A stretch of 47,004 nucleotides of DNA. Origin: an uncultured Alistipes sp. (lineage in GTDB: Bacteria > Bacteroidota > Bacteroidia > Bacteroidales > Rikenellaceae). The translations under genes were made by a program, and so were the position numbers. This document shows, piece by piece, positions 16,258 through 24,524 of the stretch; the first letter of the stretch is position 1; each line of letters begins with the position of its first letter. Below the pieces are notes generated by a model. That model saw only the letters and a list, made by a program, of their open reading frames with translations. It was not told the DNA's origin and searched no databases. Location of the stretch: assembly GCA_949283205.1 (NCBI GenBank), contig CASDSD010000032.1, positions 1 to 47,004 on the forward strand. The letters are read 5' to 3'.

Positions 16258-17634
16258 CTAAAGGTGTATCGCAGCCCCCATTGCGGCCTCGGCAGCCTCC
16301 ATGATACCCTCGTTCATCGTGGGGTGTGCATGTACCGTGCGTGCTATGGCGTGGGCCGTCGCGCCGAGCGTGCGCGCCAATGCCGGCTCGCCCAGCATCT
16401 CGGTGACGTTCGCACCCACAAGGTGGGCTCCGATGAGTTTGTCGTCGGCATCGAATATCAGCTTTACGAAGCCGTCGCGGTCGCCCGCGGCCGTCGCCTT
16501 GCCCGACGCAGTGAAGGGGAAGCGTCCCACCTTGTATTCGATGCCAGCGGCACGCGCCTGCTGCTCGGTCATGCCCACAGACGCCACCTCGGGCGAGGTG
16601 AAGATACATGACGGTATGGCCCCATAGTCGAGCGGCTCGGGTTCCATGCCGCATATATGCTCGACGCACCGTATCGCCTCGGCCGATGCGACATGCGCCA
16701 GCGCCGGCGTTGCGATGATGTCGCCGATGGCATATACGCCCTCGGCCGCGGTGGCATAGTGTTCGTCGACCTTGACCTTGTCGCGCTCGACAACGACACC
16801 GGCCTCCTCGAGACCCATATCCTCGATGTTGGACTTGATGCCCACGGCCGACAGTACCACCTCCGCCGTCAGGGTCTCCACGCCCTTCTTGCCCTCAATC
16901 TCGACACGGCACATGCCGTCCTCCGCAACCGTGACGCCCTTGACCGTGGTCGAGGTGAGTACCGTGGCGCGCAGCTTGCGGAAGGCGCGCTCCATCTGTT
17001 TGGCCGTCTCCTCGTCCTCCAGAGGCATGATCTGCGGCATATATTCTATGAGCGTAACCTTTACGCCCAGCGTGGCATAGAGGCAGGCGAACTCGCTGCC
17101 TATGGCTCCCGAGCCCACCACGATCATCGACGACGGCAGCGACGGCAGCGCCAGCGCCTCGCGCGACGAGATCACATGCACACCGTCCACCGGCATGAAG
17201 GGCATCACGCGCGGCCGCGCCCCCGTGGCGAGGATCACGGCATCGGCCTCATATACCGTACCGTCTACATCGACACGGCCCTTTCCGGCCAGGCGCCCGA
17301 AGCCGTTTATAAGGTCTATGTTGTTCTTCTTAAGCAGGAAGGCCACGCCCTTGCTCATGGTCTCGGCCACCGAGCGCGAGCGCGCCACGATCTTGGCGAA
17401 ATCGGGCTTGACCTCCCCCGCGATCTCGACGCCGTAGTGCGCCGCATTCCTGCAGCAGGCATATACCTGCGCACTCTTCAACAGGGCCTTCGTAGGTATG
17501 CAGCCCCAGTTGAGGCATACGCCCCCAGCCTCGGCCTTCTCGACTATGGCCACCTTGCGGCCCAGTTGCGCGGCGCGTATGGCGGCGACATAGCCGCCCG
17601 GGCCGCTTCCTATGACTATGATGTCGTACTTCAT
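16258..17634 (-). CDS. lpdA: Dihydrolipoyl dehydrogenase
   Basis: A 458-residue FAD- and NAD-dependent disulfide oxidoreductase (E3). It opens with the FAD fold IVIGSGPGGYVAA; the redox-active pair is C40/C45 in GGVCLNWGCIPTK; the NAD fold is VVGSGAIGSEFA; and the C-terminal dimerisation domain ends with HAHPTMNEG, which carries the catalytic histidine and glutamate. It reoxidises lipoyl groups of 2-oxoacid or glycine-cleavage complexes. None of those partners is in this window. A second start three codons earlier (17643) is possible. A 46-codon membrane-peptide gene ends 13 bp upstream. Confidence 0.95.
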   Translation of the reverse strand: MKYDIIVIGSGPGGYVAAIRAAQLGRKVAIVEKAEAGGVCLNWGCIPTKALLKSAQVYACCRNAAHYGVEIAGEVKPDFAKIVARSRSVAETMSKGVAFLLKKNNIDLINGFGRLAGKGRVDVDGTVYEADAVILATGARPRVMPFMPVDGVHVISSREALALPSLPSSMIVVGSGAIGSEFACLYATLGVKVTLIEYMPQIMPLEDEETAKQMERAFRKLRATVLTSTTVKGVTVAEDGMCRVEIEGKKGVETLTAEVVLSAVGIKSNIEDMGLEEAGVVVERDKVKVDEHYATAAEGVYAIGDIIATPALAHVASAEAIRCVEHICGMEPEPLDYGAIPSCIFTSPEVASVGMTEQQARAAGIEYKVGRFPFTASGKATAAGDRDGFVKLIFDADDKLIGAHLVGANVTEMLGEPALARTLGATAHAIARTVHAHPTMNEGIMEAAEAAMGAAIHL

Positions 17635-17647
17635 GATCCGCACCCGT

Positions 17648-17788
17648 TTAGTGTCTGTCGAGATACTTTACAAGCGACTGCAGCGCCTTTATCCCATAGA
17701 CGAGAAATATGATTACGAGAACCTCTATTACGAGGCCGAGAAAGACTCCGAAAGAGCCCAGTCCCGAAAGGAAGTTTAATCCGAACAT
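17648..17788 (-). CDS. 46-residue single-span membrane peptide
   Basis: An open frame of 46 codons plus stop, too short for usual gene calling. The product opens MFGLNFLSGLGSFGVFLGLV, continues with a strongly hydrophobic stretch (EVLVIIFLVYGIKAL) and ends in a short charged tail (KYLDRH). This is the build of a small inner-membrane protein with one long span or two short ones. It sits 46 bp after the C69 dipeptidase gene and 13 bp before lpd, on the same strand. Position, frame and composition support translation; no function is known to me. Confidence 0.6.
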   Translation of the reverse strand: MFGLNFLSGLGSFGVFLGLVIEVLVIIFLVYGIKALQSLVKYLDRH

Positions 17789-17834
17789 GATTCTGTAGTT
17801 TTAATGGTTGTTATTCTCTTATCCGTATATTCCG

Positions 17835-19499
17835 CTATCTGGCCTGCAGCACCTCGCCGTTATCCGCGGCCACGGCACGCTTCCACTTGTCGTTGTAGCC
17901 CGGGAACTGTATGTCGCCGGGGATGTCGCGGCCGTTGCCGTTGTCGACGAAGTGCGAGGCGTCGCCACCCTCGCCTATGACGTAGCGCAGCACGTCGTCA
18001 TGCTCGCTCTTGACGTTGCCGTCCATATACTTTATCAGCAGGTACTTGTCCAGACGCGTCCAGTTCTCGAACATGACATTCGCCGTGTTGACGCTGAACT
18101 GCGTGAGGTACTTGCGCTGCTGTCTGGGCGACATGCCCTCCACGACAAAATCAACGCCCTCGACAGCCTTTATCATCGAGCGCTCCCAGAAGTCGACGAC
18201 CTTGCGTATGTCGGCCGACATCATGTCGTAACGCATGTATGCAAAATTCGTGACACGGTTGAAGAGCCAGAATGCCGACGTGGGGCTGTACTCCAGCATC
18301 GAGCCGTTGTCCTCGGCCATGCACTCGGGCACCTCGGTCGTAGTGCAGTAGATCGGCGTGAGGCACGACGTGGCGGCGTCGTCCACACCGAACCACAGGA
18401 TGCCGGTCTTGCCCGGCCGCGCCTGCCCTACCATCCAGAATCCCGTCTGCTGCGTGGCCGTGGCGCGTTCGTTGACATACTCCTTGCCGTCCACCTCGAA
18501 CGACATCGGGCGCCAGCGGTACGGCAGGCCGTGGCCTCCGGCTCCGAGGTCCTTCGTCATATCCATCGGCGTACCCTCGAAGTGGTCGCGCATGGCATCA
18601 AACACCTGCTTGGGCGAGATCTTCTCCGCAGGCTTCACCCACAGGGGCATGCGGTTGTCGGCGTTATATCCCATCGCATAGTCCACATACTTGTCCATAT
18701 CGTCGGCGAAGGTGCGGAAGAAACTCCACACGCGGGCCTCGCAACCGCGCATGGCGCTGAAGTTCAGCGGTGCGTATGCGTCGCAGAACGAGAAGTCGTC
18801 ATCATCGCCCGTAAAATAGCCCTTCTCGCGGGCAAACGATACGACGTCGGGCGCATAGAGGCAATTCTCGGGATCGTCCTTCGGGAATGTGGTTATGCGG
18901 GCCTGGTTGGCGTGTGCGCAGATATACCCGTCGGGGATGCGGCGCGCAACCCATACGATACCCTTGTTGCCGGGGCCCTTGCCTATGAGCTCCATGATCC
19001 ACGCCTCCTCGGTGTCGGCTATCGAGAAGCTCTCGCCCGACGAGGCATAGCCGTAGGTGTTCGCCAGGTCGACTATCACGTCTATGGCCTCGCGCGCCGT
19101 GCGGGCACGCTGCAGGGCAATGTAGATAAGCGACCCGTAGTCAATACGTCCCTCGGGGTCCACAAGCTCCTCACGGCCGCCGTAGGTGGTCTCGGTGATG
19201 ATGAGCGAGTGCTCGTTCATGTTGCCCACGGTCGAATAGGTAGTGGCGGCCTGCGGTATGTCGCCCAGGTACTTGCCCGTATCCCACTCGTACACGGGCA
19301 TCATGGCGGCGGCGCGCTTCGCGGGAGTGTACTTGTAGAGGCACCCGTATAGCTGGTGCGAGTCGGCGGCGTAGGTGACCATAATGGAACCGTCTGTCGA
19401 GGCACCGCGCGTGATTATGAAATTCGTGCAGGCCGACGCATCGCCGCCAGCAACAACCCCCGCAACAGCGAGGGCAAGTGTCAAGAATATCTTTTTCAT
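17835..19499 (-). CDS. C69-family dipeptidase, exported
   Basis: About 554 residues from the ATG at 19499. A signal peptide ends at ASA, and the next residue C24 (ASACTNFIITRG) is the N-terminal nucleophile expected of the C69 Ntn-hydrolase family; cleavage of the leader would free it. Further family segments are TVGNMNEHSLIITETTYGGR and GESFSIADTEEAWIMEL. C69 enzymes cut dipeptides, and several have broad specificity. The gene starts 25 bp after murQ, so it probably belongs to the MurNAc operon, where it could trim muropeptide-derived or dietary peptides in the periplasm (inference). Confidence 0.9.
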   Translation of the reverse strand: MKKIFLTLALAVAGVVAGGDASACTNFIITRGASTDGSIMVTYAADSHQLYGCLYKYTPAKRAAAMMPVYEWDTGKYLGDIPQAATTYSTVGNMNEHSLIITETTYGGREELVDPEGRIDYGSLIYIALQRARTAREAIDVIVDLANTYGYASSGESFSIADTEEAWIMELIGKGPGNKGIVWVARRIPDGYICAHANQARITTFPKDDPENCLYAPDVVSFAREKGYFTGDDDDFSFCDAYAPLNFSAMRGCEARVWSFFRTFADDMDKYVDYAMGYNADNRMPLWVKPAEKISPKQVFDAMRDHFEGTPMDMTKDLGAGGHGLPYRWRPMSFEVDGKEYVNERATATQQTGFWMVGQARPGKTGILWFGVDDAATSCLTPIYCTTTEVPECMAEDNGSMLEYSPTSAFWLFNRVTNFAYMRYDMMSADIRKVVDFWERSMIKAVEGVDFVVEGMSPRQQRKYLTQFSVNTANVMFENWTRLDKYLLIKYMDGNVKSEHDDVLRYVIGEGGDASHFVDNGNGRDIPGDIQFPGYNDKWKRAVAADNGEVLQAR

Positions 19500-19524
19500 C
19501 CTTTTATTTGTTTTTAATCCGTTA

Positions 19525-20361
19525 TTACATTCCCTTCTCTCGTACATGTTCGGCCTCGAACGCCGCCACCGCCTTCGCCACCGATCCGTGCAACAGCAGC
19601 AGCCGCTGCGCCCGTTCGTACGGCAGCCCCAGCGCGTCGACTATCATGCGCGTGCCGCGGTCCACCAGTTTGGCGTTCGTGAGCTGCATGTTGACCATGC
19701 GGTTGCCCTTCACGCGGCCGAGACCTATCATCGCCGCCGTGCTTATCATGTTGAGCGTCATCTTCTGCGCCGTGCCCGCCTTCATGCGCGAGCTGCCCGT
19801 GACGAACTCGGGGCCCACGACCACCTCGATCGGTATCTCCGCCTCGTGTGCCAGCGGCGAGTCGGGATTGCACGCTATCGAGGCGGTAAGGATACCATGA
19901 CGGCGAGCCTCGCGTACGGCACCAATTACATAAGGCGTGGTTCCCGAGGCGGCGATCCCCACCAGCGAGTCGGCCTCGCATATGTCATGTGCCTGCAGGT
20001 CGAGCCATCCCTGCCGCATATCGTCCTCGGCCCCCTCGACGGGGTTGCGCAGGGCCGTATCTCCGCCGGCAATGACCCCTATCACAACCGTGGGCGGCAT
20101 GCCGAACGTAGGCGGTATCTCCGAGGCATCCAGGACACCGAGACGGCCGCTCGTGCCGGCACCGATATAGAACAACCGGCCGCCGCGACGCATGCGTTCG
20201 GTCAGGCGCTCCACGAAATGCGCGATCCGCGGCAGAGCCCGTTCCACGGCATCGGCCACGGCATGGTCCTCGCGGTTCATGGCGGCGACGATCTGTGCCG
20301 CACTCATCTTTTCGAGGTCGTCGTAATGCGACGCCTGCTCGGTTATCTTCTCAAAGCTCAT
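19525..20361 (-). CDS. murQ: N-acetylmuramic acid 6-phosphate etherase
   Basis: A 278-residue SIS-domain lyase that cleaves the lactyl ether of MurNAc-6-phosphate to GlcNAc-6-phosphate and D-lactate in the cytoplasm. The substrate loop GAGTSGRLGVLDASE is complete with E81, and EGAEDD supplies the second acidic residue (E112), matching the two catalytic glutamates of the E. coli enzyme. Later landmarks are TSSRMKAGTAQKMTLNM and GRVKGNRMVNM. It overlaps the kinase gene by 4 bp, which suggests translational coupling. Confidence 0.96.
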   Translation of the reverse strand: MSFEKITEQASHYDDLEKMSAAQIVAAMNREDHAVADAVERALPRIAHFVERLTERMRRGGRLFYIGAGTSGRLGVLDASEIPPTFGMPPTVVIGVIAGGDTALRNPVEGAEDDMRQGWLDLQAHDICEADSLVGIAASGTTPYVIGAVREARRHGILTASIACNPDSPLAHEAEIPIEVVVGPEFVTGSSRMKAGTAQKMTLNMISTAAMIGLGRVKGNRMVNMQLTNAKLVDRGTRMIVDALGLPYERAQRLLLLHGSVAKAVAAFEAEHVREKGM

Positions 20362-21203
20362 TTTCCATCCTTATGATATTCCACCATTCCCGCTATGGGC
20401 GAGGCTTCGATACGGCCCACAGTAATGGAACAGCGCTCCAACACCCTGCGCAGGCGCTCCTCAAAAGCTGCCGCAACACCCCCGGTAAAATGTACCGGCA
20501 TAGAGGTTATACCCTCATACTGCATCAGGTTGCGCTCGACGAAGGACTCAAAGGCACGGTCGACGCAGCGCGCCACCTCCGGCTCCCCGATATGCCGCGC
20601 GGCAAATGGTACGAACGAGGCGAGGTAGCGGTTCGCATTCGGCCGGCGGTAGACATTCTCGATAATTGCCGTGTATGATGTGCCGCACTCGCCATACAAC
20701 ATCTCCACCGTCCGGCGCGGCATCAGCCCCTTCAGCGCATCCGCCACGACCATGCGGCCTATGCAGGCTCCGCCGCCCTCGTCCCCGAGGACATACCCCA
20801 GCGGCGGGACATTGGCCGCAAGACGTTCGCCGTCGTACAGTGCCGAATTGGACCCCGTACCGAGGATGCAGGCTATGCCCCGTTCATGCCCGCACAACGC
20901 CCGCGCGGCACCGAGCATGTCGCTTTGTATCTCCACTTCGGCCGCTGGAAACACATCGCGGATCGTCCGCTCCAATTCCAACGTAGCCGCAGCGCCGGCT
21001 ATGCAGCCGGCACCGTAAAAATGTATCTCACATACATCCGCGCCGTGCAGTTGCGGCAGCAGTTCATCGCGCAGCACGGTTTCCATCCCCGCAACGGGCA
21101 TCGTCACGGGATTTATCCCCGATGTCGAGATCGTTTCTACCTCACGGCCGTCCACTGCGGCCCAATGGCACTTGGTGCCTCCGGCATCCGCTATCAGTAT
21201 CAT
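20358..21203 (-). CDS. murK: BadF/BadG-type sugar kinase, probable MurNAc/GlcNAc kinase
   Basis: A 281-residue ASKHA-fold kinase of the N-acetylglucosamine kinase/BadF type: phosphate-1 loop ILIADAGGTKCHWA at the N-terminus, phosphate-2/hinge region ACILGTGSNSALYDG, and LGDEGGGACIGRM. By homology with the murT-murK-murQ operon known from Tannerella forsythia it would phosphorylate MurNAc at O6 in the cytoplasm to feed MurQ. Overlaps of 4 bp on both sides with the transporter and etherase genes make the coupling strong. Specificity for MurNAc over GlcNAc is inferred from context. Confidence 0.85.
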   Translation of the reverse strand: MILIADAGGTKCHWAAVDGREVETISTSGINPVTMPVAGMETVLRDELLPQLHGADVCEIHFYGAGCIAGAAATLELERTIRDVFPAAEVEIQSDMLGAARALCGHERGIACILGTGSNSALYDGERLAANVPPLGYVLGDEGGGACIGRMVVADALKGLMPRRTVEMLYGECGTSYTAIIENVYRRPNANRYLASFVPFAARHIGEPEVARCVDRAFESFVERNLMQYEGITSMPVHFTGGVAAAFEERLRRVLERCSITVGRIEASPIAGMVEYHKDGK

Positions 21204-22708
21204 CTGGCAACACTCTTTTTAAGTGACAGCAGCCACATCCCGACCGCCGTAAAGAAGGCGTTCAGAAGCAGTATCTCGTAACTGAACCTGTAGCCGCCGA
21301 ACCACCGCTCGGAGTTGAGCTGCAGCACGAGACACAACACCACGCCCGCCACCGCCGCCACGGGCACGTAACGGTCCGCAGGGTGCCGCCGCGAGAGGAT
21401 TCCGAAGGCGAACATGCCGAGGATGGGGCCGTACGTATAGCTGGCCAGCGTGTAGACCATATCTATGAGGCTGGTATTCTTGCAGGCGTCGAATATGAGG
21501 ATGAACACACCCATCATGACCGCCATACCCACATGCACGCGCTTGCGGACACGCGTAAGGCGCTCCTCGTCGTAACGTTTCGTGCCATGCATTATATCGA
21601 CCGTAAACGACGTCGTAAGGGCCGTAAGCGCCGATCCTGCCGCCGAATATGTCGACGAGATCAGCCCCAGCACGAAGAGCACGCCCACCACCAGCGGCAG
21701 TCCGCTCTGCGTGGCCACATAGGCAAAGACCTCGTCGCTGTCGCCTATGGCCGCGGCACCCGCGGCATCTCGCATGGGAAACAGCGCATCGGCCGAATGG
21801 GTTATGCCCTTGCCCGCAAGGTAGATGTAGAAGAGCACGCCGAGAAACAGGAACATCGCTATGACTACCGCCTGCAGCAGGATCGAGATCACGATATTCT
21901 TCTGCGCCTCGTGCGGGTTGCGGCACGAGAGCGTGCGCTGCATCATGTCCTGGTCGAGCCCGGTCATGGCTATGGCCATGAATATTCCCGCCAGGAACTG
22001 TTTCCAGAAGAAGCGTCCGTCGTGCGGATCGTCCAGAAAGAGCGTGCGCGAATATTCGTGTTCCGAGACCTGCGAGAACGCCTCGCCGAAACCTATGCCC
22101 AGCTCGCGCATCATGAAAACGATGCATAGCACGACACTGCCAACGAGGCAGAACGTTTTGAGCAGGTCGGTCCCGATGACCGAGCGGACCCCTCCGCGGC
22201 GCGTGTAGAGCCACACCAGAGCCATCATCAGCACCACGTTCACCACGAACGGCACACCGTAGGGCCCGAACACGAGCGTCTGCAGCACGGCACATACAAG
22301 GAACGCCCGCAGCGCCGCCCCCGTCATCTTCGAGATGAAGAAGAACCATGCTCCCGTGGCATATGATCCGGCGCCGAAACGATCGTCGAGATACTGGTAG
22401 AGCGATATGACGTTGAGGCGATAGAACATGGGAATAAGGACGTATGCTATGACGATATTGCCGATGACGAAGCCGGCGACCATCTGCAGGTACGAGAATC
22501 CGCTCTGCGCCACCGATCCCGGCACCGAGATGAACGTCACGCCCGATATCGCCGCACCGACCATGGCCAGAGCCGCCACGAGCCACGGCGTACGCCGCCC
22601 GCCCGTAAAGAAGGTTGCGTTGTCGCCGCGCCGCGAAGTGCGCCACGATATATAGAAGAGCACGGCCAGATAGAGTGCTACGGTGATTGCCACGGTTACG
22701 GGTTTCAT
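21200..22708 (-). CDS. murT: Sodium:solute symporter, probable MurNAc transporter
   Basis: A 502-residue SSS-family inner-membrane protein with about 13 hydrophobic spans. It opens VAITVALYLAVLFYISWRTS, and GAAISGVTFISVPGSV is the family's early conserved segment. SSS members import sugars, amino acids or sialic acid with sodium. As first gene of a tightly overlapping run with a kinase and MurQ it fits MurT, the MurNAc importer described in Tannerella. It would compensate for the lack of a phosphotransferase system. Promoter at 22732-22762. Confidence 0.85.
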   Translation of the reverse strand: MKPVTVAITVALYLAVLFYISWRTSRRGDNATFFTGGRRTPWLVAALAMVGAAISGVTFISVPGSVAQSGFSYLQMVAGFVIGNIVIAYVLIPMFYRLNVISLYQYLDDRFGAGSYATGAWFFFISKMTGAALRAFLVCAVLQTLVFGPYGVPFVVNVVLMMALVWLYTRRGGVRSVIGTDLLKTFCLVGSVVLCIVFMMRELGIGFGEAFSQVSEHEYSRTLFLDDPHDGRFFWKQFLAGIFMAIAMTGLDQDMMQRTLSCRNPHEAQKNIVISILLQAVVIAMFLFLGVLFYIYLAGKGITHSADALFPMRDAAGAAAIGDSDEVFAYVATQSGLPLVVGVLFVLGLISSTYSAAGSALTALTTSFTVDIMHGTKRYDEERLTRVRKRVHVGMAVMMGVFILIFDACKNTSLIDMVYTLASYTYGPILGMFAFGILSRRHPADRYVPVAAVAGVVLCLVLQLNSERWFGGYRFSYEILLLNAFFTAVGMWLLSLKKSVAR

Positions 22709-22731
22709 GTCGGGTCTGTCGCTTTAGCTGT

Positions 22732-22762
22732 CAAAGTTACGGAAAAATAGTCGGAAAGCGAA
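22732..22762 (-). promoter_or_regulatory. Promoter of the murT-murK-murQ operon
   Basis: On the minus strand TTCG (22759-22762, one mismatch to TTTG), 19 bp, then TAACTTTG (22732-22739). Transcription would begin near 22725, about 17 nt before the start codon. Confidence 0.55.
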
Positions 22763-22919
22763 AGTTTTGCCCCACAAGATTCGCCGCAGCAGGACATCAT
22801 GGCATGATCGTCCGAAAATCCTGCACCGCCGCCATCCCGCAGCATGGGACGCATGTCGGGACAATGACTTTTTTACTGCACGATTTGACACACTGCACCG
22901 CCGCCTCGTTTTTATTGGT

Positions 22920-22927
22920 TATCTTTG
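22920..22927 (+). promoter_or_regulatory. -7 promoter element before the DUF4832-like gene
   Basis: TATCTTTG, perfect TAnnTTTG, 40 bp before the ATG. No TTTG at the ideal distance. It faces away from the murT promoter in the same 258-bp region. Confidence 0.5.
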
Positions 22928-22966
22928 TGAACAGAGCCCCTTCCGAACATATCAAATACGGGAACC

Positions 22967-24505
22967 ATGAAAAAGATCGATCGCCGCACATTCCTGCGGC
23001 GCGCCGGAGCCTCGGCGGCAGCCGTGGCCGCAGGCGCATACTGGAGTCCATACGCCGCGGCAAACATCTCCGCAGGCGGCGGTGTGGAGAATGCCGCAGA
23101 CAAAGCCCCCGCCGGAGAGATCTCGCATGAGGGCGGCCGCATCACGTCTCACCCCGAGGACAACGGCCTCGCGCTGGTCAATCCCAACATGGGGTGGACG
23201 ATGCACTTCTACTCGAACATACTCGCCAACTACGGCTCGCAGCTCGCCCCGTCGGATACGGTGGACGACTTCCCGGGGCTCGGCGCTGTCTACCTGCGCG
23301 TGCCGTGGGCCTTTGTCGAGCCGGAGGAGGGCGTATTCGTATGGGAGCTGCTCGACACGCCCGCACAGCGGTGGATCGACAAGGGGTGCATGGTCGCCTT
23401 CCGCATCAGCGCCATGGAGAGCTGGCTCTACCATGCCACACCCGAATGGGTCTTTGCCGCCGGAGCCGCGGGATACGACGTCGACGGCCACTACAAGGAG
23501 CCCGGATACGACGACCCGATATTCCTCGAGAAGGTCGAGGCGTTCGTGCACGCCATGGCGGAGCGTTACGACGGCAATCCGCATGTGGCCTTTGTCGACA
23601 TAGGCCACTACGGCATGTGGGGCGAAGGCCATACTGTCATGACCTCGCCCGTACACGGACACTCGTGGGGACTGGAGACGCAGAAACGCATGATCGACAT
23701 CTACCTGCGCCATTTCCGCCGCACGCAGCTATGCATATCCGACGACTTCGCAGGCCACAACGCCCCCGGCAGCCGATTCCCCATAACCGACTACGCTTTC
23801 GAGCATGGTGTCACCATCCGCGACGACAGCATCCTCGTGCAACCCTACCCCGATTCGTGGTACCACTCCCAGATGGCGCAGCTCTTCTGGCCCGAGATGC
23901 CCGTGATCCTCGAACACGAGCACTACGGCAATGCGCTCAAGCGCGGCAGCTGGGACAAGGAGCTGCTCCTGAAATCGGTCGAGGATTACCACGCCTCATA
24001 CATGTCTATACACTGGTGGCCGCGCGTGCTGCTGGAGGAGAACCGCGATATCATCGACCGCATAAACCGCCGCCTGGGATACCGGCTTTCGCCCCGGAGC
24101 GTTACATGGCCCGAGCGTGTGGCCATGGGCGAAGAGTTCGGGATAGCCTCGTCGTGGCGCAACACAGGCGTGGCGCCATGTTACGGCGGCGGCTTCCCGT
24201 GCTACACGCTCAAGGACCGTGACGGCGGCATAGTATCGGTACTGGTGGACGACTCTCTCGACGTGCGCACGCTCGGGGTCGCCGCCGAGGGCCAGGCTCC
24301 CGCGAAGGAGACATCCCGGCGTTTCCGCATAGCGCCGCGCTATGCCGACCGTGCCGGCACCTTCTTCCGCACATGCCGTGCGGGCGAATACGATCTCTAT
24401 CTTTCGGCAGGCATGCGCGACGGAACTCCCGTATACCGTCTGCCCTTCCCGGGTGACGACGGACACAAACGCTACCTGCTCGGACGCATAACACTAACAG
24501 AATAA
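22967..24505 (+). CDS. Tat-exported DUF4832-like (beta-galactosidase-fold) protein
   Basis: A 512-residue protein with a twin-arginine signal (DRRTFLRRAGASAAAVAAG, residues 5-23). The body opens NPNMGWTMHFYSN and VYLRVPWAFVEPEEGVFVWE, the start of a TIM-barrel like GH42/DUF4832 proteins. A central GHYGMWGEGHT offers a candidate acid Glu, and a second part (about 385-512) with SWRNTGVAPCYGGGF and RFRIAPRYADRAGTFF looks like the DUF4832 beta-sandwich. The substrate is unknown. Tat export suggests folding, perhaps with a cofactor, before export. It is followed after 19 bp by another exported glycosidase-like gene and is divergent from the MurNAc operon. Confidence 0.7.
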   Translation: MKKIDRRTFLRRAGASAAAVAAGAYWSPYAAANISAGGGVENAADKAPAGEISHEGGRITSHPEDNGLALVNPNMGWTMHFYSNILANYGSQLAPSDTVDDFPGLGAVYLRVPWAFVEPEEGVFVWELLDTPAQRWIDKGCMVAFRISAMESWLYHATPEWVFAAGAAGYDVDGHYKEPGYDDPIFLEKVEAFVHAMAERYDGNPHVAFVDIGHYGMWGEGHTVMTSPVHGHSWGLETQKRMIDIYLRHFRRTQLCISDDFAGHNAPGSRFPITDYAFEHGVTIRDDSILVQPYPDSWYHSQMAQLFWPEMPVILEHEHYGNALKRGSWDKELLLKSVEDYHASYMSIHWWPRVLLEENRDIIDRINRRLGYRLSPRSVTWPERVAMGEEFGIASSWRNTGVAPCYGGGFPCYTLKDRDGGIVSVLVDDSLDVRTLGVAAEGQAPAKETSRRFRIAPRYADRAGTFFRTCRAGEYDLYLSAGMRDGTPVYRLPFPGDDGHKRYLLGRITLTE

Positions 24506-24524
24506 CAATCCGGCACCTGTCACC

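Noticed and set aside
17808-19352. 514-codon plus-strand frame over the C69 dipeptidase
   Set aside because: Antisense shadow; the minus-strand frame has a signal peptide and the C69 nucleophile.
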